NCBI GenBank assembly: GCA_900546735.1
Contig: URDW01000023.1
Coordinates: 1-17,979, forward strand
DNA length: 17,979 nucleotides
Origin: an uncultured Oscillospiraceae bacterium
GTDB taxonomy: Bacteria > Bacillota > Clostridia > Oscillospirales > Acutalibacteraceae
Direction: 5' to 3'
Position numbers and translations under genes: made by a program
In this document: positions 14,788-17,979 of the stretch, in pieces
Numbering within the stretch: the stretch's first letter is position 1
Layout: every line of letters starts with the position of its first letter
The notes under the pieces: model-generated
What the model saw: the letters and a program-made list of their open reading frames with translations, nothing else
Databases searched by the model: none
What the model was told of the DNA's origin: nothing

Positions 14788-16137
14788 ATGCAAAAAAATG
14801 ATGAATTTGTGCTGAAAATCGACGCGCTCACGTCCGAGGGCAGCGGCATCGGCCGAAAGGACGGCATGGCCGTTTTTGCCTATGGCACGGCACCGGGCGA
14901 CACGGTTTTGGCCCATGTGATCAAAGCCAAAAAGAATTATTGCGTGGCAAAGGCCCTGCAGATTTTAGAGCCTTCGCCGGACCGTATTGAAAATGACTGC
15001 CCGGCGTTTCCGGCCTGCGGCGGCTGCGATTTTCGCCACATTTCTTATGATGCAGAGCTGCGCTATAAGGCCGAGCGCATCAACGACGCATTTGCCCGCA
15101 TTGCCGGCATTGATCTGAAAATCGAAAAAATGTACGGCGCATCCGCGTGCGCTTCGTACCGCAACAAAGCGCAGCTGCCGTTTGCAAGCGGTAAAAACGG
15201 CGTTTGCACCGGCTTTTATGCCAGCCGCAGCCACCGGGTCGTGCCAAATACGCGCTGCCGTCTGCAGGATGCGTCGTTTGATGCAGCGGCCGCCGCTGTG
15301 CGCGACTGGGCGGCGCAGACGCATGCCTCGGTCTATGACGAGACGACCGGCCGCGGGCTGCTGCGCCATTTGTATATGCGCCGCGCCTGCAGCGGCGATT
15401 TAATGGTCTGCCTTGTGATAAACGGCAAAACCGTTGCGAATCCCGATTTGCTTCTGCAGCTTTTGCAAAGGGCTGTGCCGGGGCTGAAAACACTTTGCCT
15501 GAATATCAATCGGAACGACACCAATGTGGTGCTCTCCGGGGAAACGCAGGTGCTTTTCGGCGACGGTTATATTGAAGATGTGCTGTGCGGCCTGCGTTTT
15601 CGCATTTCGCCGAATTCGTTTTACCAGGTCAACCACGACCAGTGCGAAGTGCTTTACGGCCTGGCTGCCGAATTCGCCGCGCCCAAAAAGAACGATGTGC
15701 TGCTCGACCTGTATTGCGGCACCGGCACCATTGGGCTGACGATGGCCGGGCGTGTGCAGACGCTTGTGGGCATTGAAACGGTCTCGCCTGCGGTAGAGGA
15801 TGCCCGCCGCAACGCTGCGGAAAACGGCGTTGAAAACGCACTTTTTCTGTGTGCAGATGCGGCCGAGGGCGCGCGGCAGATGGCTGAGCAGGGGCTGAAG
15901 CCGAACATAATCGTGCTTGACCCGCCGCGCAAAGGCTGTGCCGAGGATGTGCTGCGTCTGGCGGCTTCCATGCAGCCGGAGCGCATCGTTTACGTCTCCT
16001 GCGACCCGGCTACCCTGGCGCGTGACATTGCGCGTTTTGCACCGCTCGGCTACACGGCCGTGCGCGCCGCCGGCGTTGACCTCTTTCCCCGCACAAAACA
16101 CACAGAAACCGTCTGTTTATTTCTTCGTGCAGACTGA
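14788..16137 (+). CDS. rlmD: 23S rRNA (uracil-C5)-methyltransferase, RlmD/RlmCD type
   Basis: A 449-residue SAM-dependent RNA m5U methyltransferase of the TrmA/RumA group. The N-terminal TRAM domain covers about residues 1-60. Four cysteines for a [4Fe-4S] cluster are present (Cys71, Cys77, Cys80 in CPAFPACGGC, and Cys157 in NTRC). The methyltransferase domain shows FRISPNSFYQVN (271-282), SAM motif DLYCGTGTIGL (307-317), LDPPRKGC (377-384), nucleophile Cys405 in YVSCDPATLARD and base Glu440 in KHTE. All catalytic residues are intact. In Gram-positive bacteria such enzymes may methylate U747 as well as U1939 (RlmCD), so the target is not settled. ATG at 14788 follows the pcrA stop by 2 bases; TTG at 14782 is an alternative start. 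Translation is probably coupled to pcrA. Confidence 0.93.
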   Translation: MQKNDEFVLKIDALTSEGSGIGRKDGMAVFAYGTAPGDTVLAHVIKAKKNYCVAKALQILEPSPDRIENDCPAFPACGGCDFRHISYDAELRYKAERINDAFARIAGIDLKIEKMYGASACASYRNKAQLPFASGKNGVCTGFYASRSHRVVPNTRCRLQDASFDAAAAAVRDWAAQTHASVYDETTGRGLLRHLYMRRACSGDLMVCLVINGKTVANPDLLLQLLQRAVPGLKTLCLNINRNDTNVVLSGETQVLFGDGYIEDVLCGLRFRISPNSFYQVNHDQCEVLYGLAAEFAAPKKNDVLLDLYCGTGTIGLTMAGRVQTLVGIETVSPAVEDARRNAAENGVENALFLCADAAEGARQMAEQGLKPNIIVLDPPRKGCAEDVLRLAASMQPERIVYVSCDPATLARDIARFAPLGYTAVRAAGVDLFPRTKHTETVCLFLRAD

Positions 16138-16158
16138 TGTATGGGAGGCTGTTGGTAT

Positions 16159-16503
16159 ATGGTAGGCAATTATAAGGTGATCACGCTTTGCGGCAGCACG
16201 CGTTTTAAGGATGCTTTTATTAAAGCGCAAAAGGATCTGACCCTTCAAGGCAACATCGTTATCAGCGTCGGTCTGTTCGGCCATTCCGGCGACGATGAAG
16301 TTTGGGAGGGCATGACGGAAGACACGGTGACGGCAACGAAGCAGATGCTTGACGATATGCACAAGCGCAAGATCGACATGGCCGATGCCATTTTTGTGAT
16401 CAATGTCGGCGGCTATATCGGTGTCAGCACCCGTTCGGAGATCGCGTATGCCGTATCGACCGGCAAAGACGTGTATTATTTGGAGCCGCTGCAAAATTCG
16501 TAA
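16159..16503 (+). CDS. Nucleoside 2-deoxyribosyltransferase-like protein
   Basis: A 114-residue Rossmann-like protein. The start VITLCGSTRF (7-16) followed later by ADAIFVINVGGYIGVSTRSEIAYA is the pattern of the nucleoside 2-deoxyribosyltransferase-like superfamily (also related to DUF4406 and TIR-like folds): a nucleotide-binding GS loop, then a strand with a conserved acidic Glu in the STRSEIAYA helix that corresponds to the catalytic Glu region. It may cleave or transfer N-glycosidic bonds of nucleosides or nucleotides, but the true activity is unknown. GGGAGG at 16143-16148 lies 10 bases before ATG 16159; the ATG at 16141 overlaps this site and would add 6 residues, so I prefer 16159. It is 21 bases behind the methyltransferase and ends the operon. 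Confidence 0.8.
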   Translation: MVGNYKVITLCGSTRFKDAFIKAQKDLTLQGNIVISVGLFGHSGDDEVWEGMTEDTVTATKQMLDDMHKRKIDMADAIFVINVGGYIGVSTRSEIAYAVSTGKDVYYLEPLQNS

Positions 16504-16542
16504 TGCCCTAAGTTGCTGCCGGTCGTTATTAAAATAACATGT

Positions 16543-16584
16543 AAACACCCTTCGGCGTTTTTTGCGCCAAAGGGTGTTTTTGTT
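16543..16584 (+). terminator. Rho-independent terminator at the end of the pcrA operon
   Basis: AAACACCCTT plus GGCG (16543-16557, one unpaired C) pairs with CGCC plus AAGGGTGTTT (16565-16579), followed by T-rich TTTTTGTTT. The minus-strand side is less T-rich, so it mainly serves the plus strand, though it may also help stop the convergent DUF2798 transcript. Confidence 0.85.
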
Positions 16585-16602
16585 TGTGCATTTTGGCATG
16601 TA

Positions 16603-16872
16603 TTAGATCTGGCTGGCATCTGCTGCTTTTTTCTGCCTGAAAATCTTTTTAAACAAAAAGCGCACCAGCGGACCGCAGAAAAACAGCTGCCACAAAAGCG
16701 CCATCGGGAAGTTGCACACAAACGTCTGCAGCCATTTTGGGATCAACTCAAGCCCGGGCTGTTTAAAAATCAGCGTTGCCCAAAAACTCATAATGGGGTA
16801 CATAAAGCAAACGGTCACACAGGCGCGTACTGCGTTTACCAAAAAAGGCTTGTCTTCGCCGGGCGTCACCAT
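16603..16872 (-). CDS. DUF2798-family protein, C-terminal half after an in-frame stop
   Basis: An 89-residue reading that begins with ATG directly after the TAA ending the upstream half, in the same frame. It has two hydrophobic helices (about residues 18-37 and 56-76) and the segment NFPMALLWQLFFCGPLVRFLFKKIF, which I recognise as the second repeat of tandem DUF2798 membrane proteins. No Shine-Dalgarno precedes the ATG, so it could be made only by reinitiation at TAA-ATG or by readthrough. With the upstream half the total is 71 + 89 residues, about the size of an intact two-repeat DUF2798 protein (around 160). I therefore regard it as the 3' part of a broken gene or of a gene with a sequencing error; function of the family is unknown. 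Confidence 0.65.
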   Translation of the reverse strand: MVTPGEDKPFLVNAVRACVTVCFMYPIMSFWATLIFKQPGLELIPKWLQTFVCNFPMALLWQLFFCGPLVRFLFKKIFRQKKAADASQI

Positions 16873-17088
16873 TTAAAAGGCAATTTTCGGCGCAAAACGG
16901 TCCACAAAGAAAAAGCCCATTATAAAACAAATCGGAAAAATAATGGCCATTTCTTTGCAAGCGGGCAAAAAATCTGCGTTTGAAAGTCCGTGGTTTTTCA
17001 GTCCGGTGTTGTAAAGCTCCATGGCAAACACCATAAAAAAGGTCATCAGCGCTCCGTAAATAAATTCCTGAAATTTCGTTTTCGGCAT
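16873..17088 (-). CDS. DUF2798-family protein, N-terminal half ending at an in-frame TAA
   Basis: A 71-residue membrane protein piece beginning MPKTKFQEFIYGALMTFFMV. Two helices are seen (about 9-24 and 47-65), forming the first DUF2798 repeat. The ATG at 17088 has AAGGAG 7 bases upstream, so the longer reading from 17196, which runs through the leader hairpin, is not the start. The TAA at 16875-16873 falls between IAF and MVTPGEDKPF, where tandem homologues continue without a break; a single A-to-T change from AAA (Lys) would explain it. A strong promoter and a terminator-like hairpin lie upstream. It is likely the first part of one disrupted gene, though a functional half-protein cannot be excluded. 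Confidence 0.68.
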   Translation of the reverse strand: MPKTKFQEFIYGALMTFFMVFAMELYNTGLKNHGLSNADFLPACKEMAIIFPICFIMGFFFVDRFAPKIAF

Positions 17089-17103
17089 ATTTCTTCTCCT
17101 TCC

Positions 17104-17138
17104 AAAATAAAAAGGCGCAGTCTCAAAAAGACTACGCC
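17104..17138 (-). terminator. Terminator-like hairpin in the leader of the DUF2798 gene
   Basis: On the minus strand GGCGTAGTCT (17138-17129) pairs over 10 positions (one T-G wobble) with AGACTGCGCC (17123-17114) around a TTTTG loop, followed by TTTTTATTTT (17113-17104). It lies between the promoter at 17196-17168 and the Shine-Dalgarno, where it would act as an attenuator rather than an operon end. Confidence 0.72.
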
Positions 17139-17167
17139 GAAATGACTTATTTCTTTTTTGCACCGCA

Positions 17168-17196
17168 ATTTTAGCAAAGCCGCGCGCATTTGTCAA
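17168..17196 (-). promoter_or_regulatory. Sigma-A promoter of the DUF2798 gene
   Basis: On the minus strand a perfect TTGACA (17196-17191) and TAAAAT (17173-17168) are 17 bases apart, with TGC before the -10 as an extended element. This is among the strongest promoters in the window. Confidence 0.82.
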
Positions 17197-17254
17197 TGTG
17201 AAAACAGACGATATTCACACTGTGTTTTCTCTTACTTTTTTGGTGAATTTCACA
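17197..17254. promoter_or_regulatory. Cluster of TGTGAA/TTCACA half-sites, candidate operator
   Basis: TGTGAA (17197-17202) and TTCACA (17214-17219) form an inverted repeat with 11 bases between, and GTGAATTTCAC (17243-17253) is an 11-base palindrome with the same half-sites. The first abuts the -35 box of the minus-strand promoter, the second overlaps the putative -35 of the collagen-like gene. No regulator can be named. Confidence 0.35.
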
Positions 17255-17278
17255 GCCGGCCGTTTTTGACATAGAATG
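17252..17278 (+). promoter_or_regulatory. Sigma-K-like promoter of the collagen-like gene
   Basis: AC (17252-17253), 16 bases, then CATAGAATG (17270-17278) match the B. subtilis sigma-K pattern AC-N16-CATAnnnTA except for the last base. A TTGACA at 17266-17271 exists but has no sigma-A -10 at 16-18 bases, so the mother-cell sigma reading fits better. Predicted start near 17284. Confidence 0.45.
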
Positions 17279-17283
17279 AAAAC

Positions 17284-17299
17284 GGAGCCGTTTGGCTCT
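17284..17299 (+). other. Small hairpin at the predicted 5' end of the collagen-like mRNA
   Basis: GAGCC (17285-17289), loop GTTT, GGCTC (17294-17298), with an outer G-T wobble. At the predicted transcript start it could protect the 5' end of the message. No T-tract follows, so it is not a terminator. Confidence 0.4.
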
Positions 17300-17321
17300 G
17301 AAATCAGGAAAGGAGAGATCA

Positions 17322-17979
<658 letters not shown>

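Noticed and set aside
16525..16538. AT-rich palindrome GTTATTAAAATAAC
   Set aside because: Short, no T-tract, and next to a much better terminator; probably part of the spacer.

Overview
The window looks like a contig from a GC-rich, low-molecular-weight-GC-biased-codon Firmicute, most likely an uncultured gut clostridium of the Oscillospiraceae/Ruminococcaceae type. The reasons are the gene set (RecD2 without RecBC, PcrA, an ECF vitamin transporter, an OadB/OadG sodium pump, a GH127 arabinofuranosidase, DUF2798, a collagen-like protein), strong Shine-Dalgarno sites, use of TTG and GTG starts, and consensus sigma-A promoters. The taxonomy is inferred, not proven. The first 44 bases are not biological: they are an Illumina Nextera i5 adapter tail, index and mosaic end joined to a cut gene, which suggests a metagenome or single-cell assembly.

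Layout. 45-542: 3' part of a cytidylate-kinase-like gene, then a terminator. 575-3841: a sigma-A promoter drives a membrane-anchored alpha/beta hydrolase and recD2. 3816-8490: a tight same-strand run of mreB-like gene, corrinoid adenosyltransferase, ECF T component, fused double ECF ATPase and ECF S component, all overlapping after the mreB-like gene. 8452-8702: a small minus-strand unit encoding a 44-residue membrane peptide, with its own promoter and a terminator buried in the end of the S-component gene. 8802-10757: an isolated intracellular GH127 enzyme. 10805-12529: promoter, OadG-like gamma subunit, OadB beta subunit, terminator. 12554-16584: pcrA, an RlmD-type 23S rRNA methyltransferase, a nucleoside deoxyribosyltransferase-like protein, terminator. 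16603-17196: a minus-strand DUF2798 gene split by one in-frame TAA, with a strong promoter and a terminator-like hairpin in its leader. 17252-17979: a divergent collagen-like gene, cut by the window end, with a sigma-K-like promoter.

How the genes work together. The adenosyltransferase beside a self-contained ECF transporter (T, fused A-A, S) reads as a cobalamin or corrinoid uptake and activation cassette, here transcribed behind an actin-like gene. The OadG/OadB pair is the membrane part of a sodium-pumping decarboxylase whose carboxyltransferase and biotin carrier are not in the window. The collagen-like gene has the look of a spore-surface or cell-surface protein. The points most worth following are the small minus-strand peptide, the broken DUF2798 gene with its leader terminator, the MreB/corrinoid operon and the collagen gene with its putative mother-cell promoter. 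I did not find a clearly new defence or mobile system.
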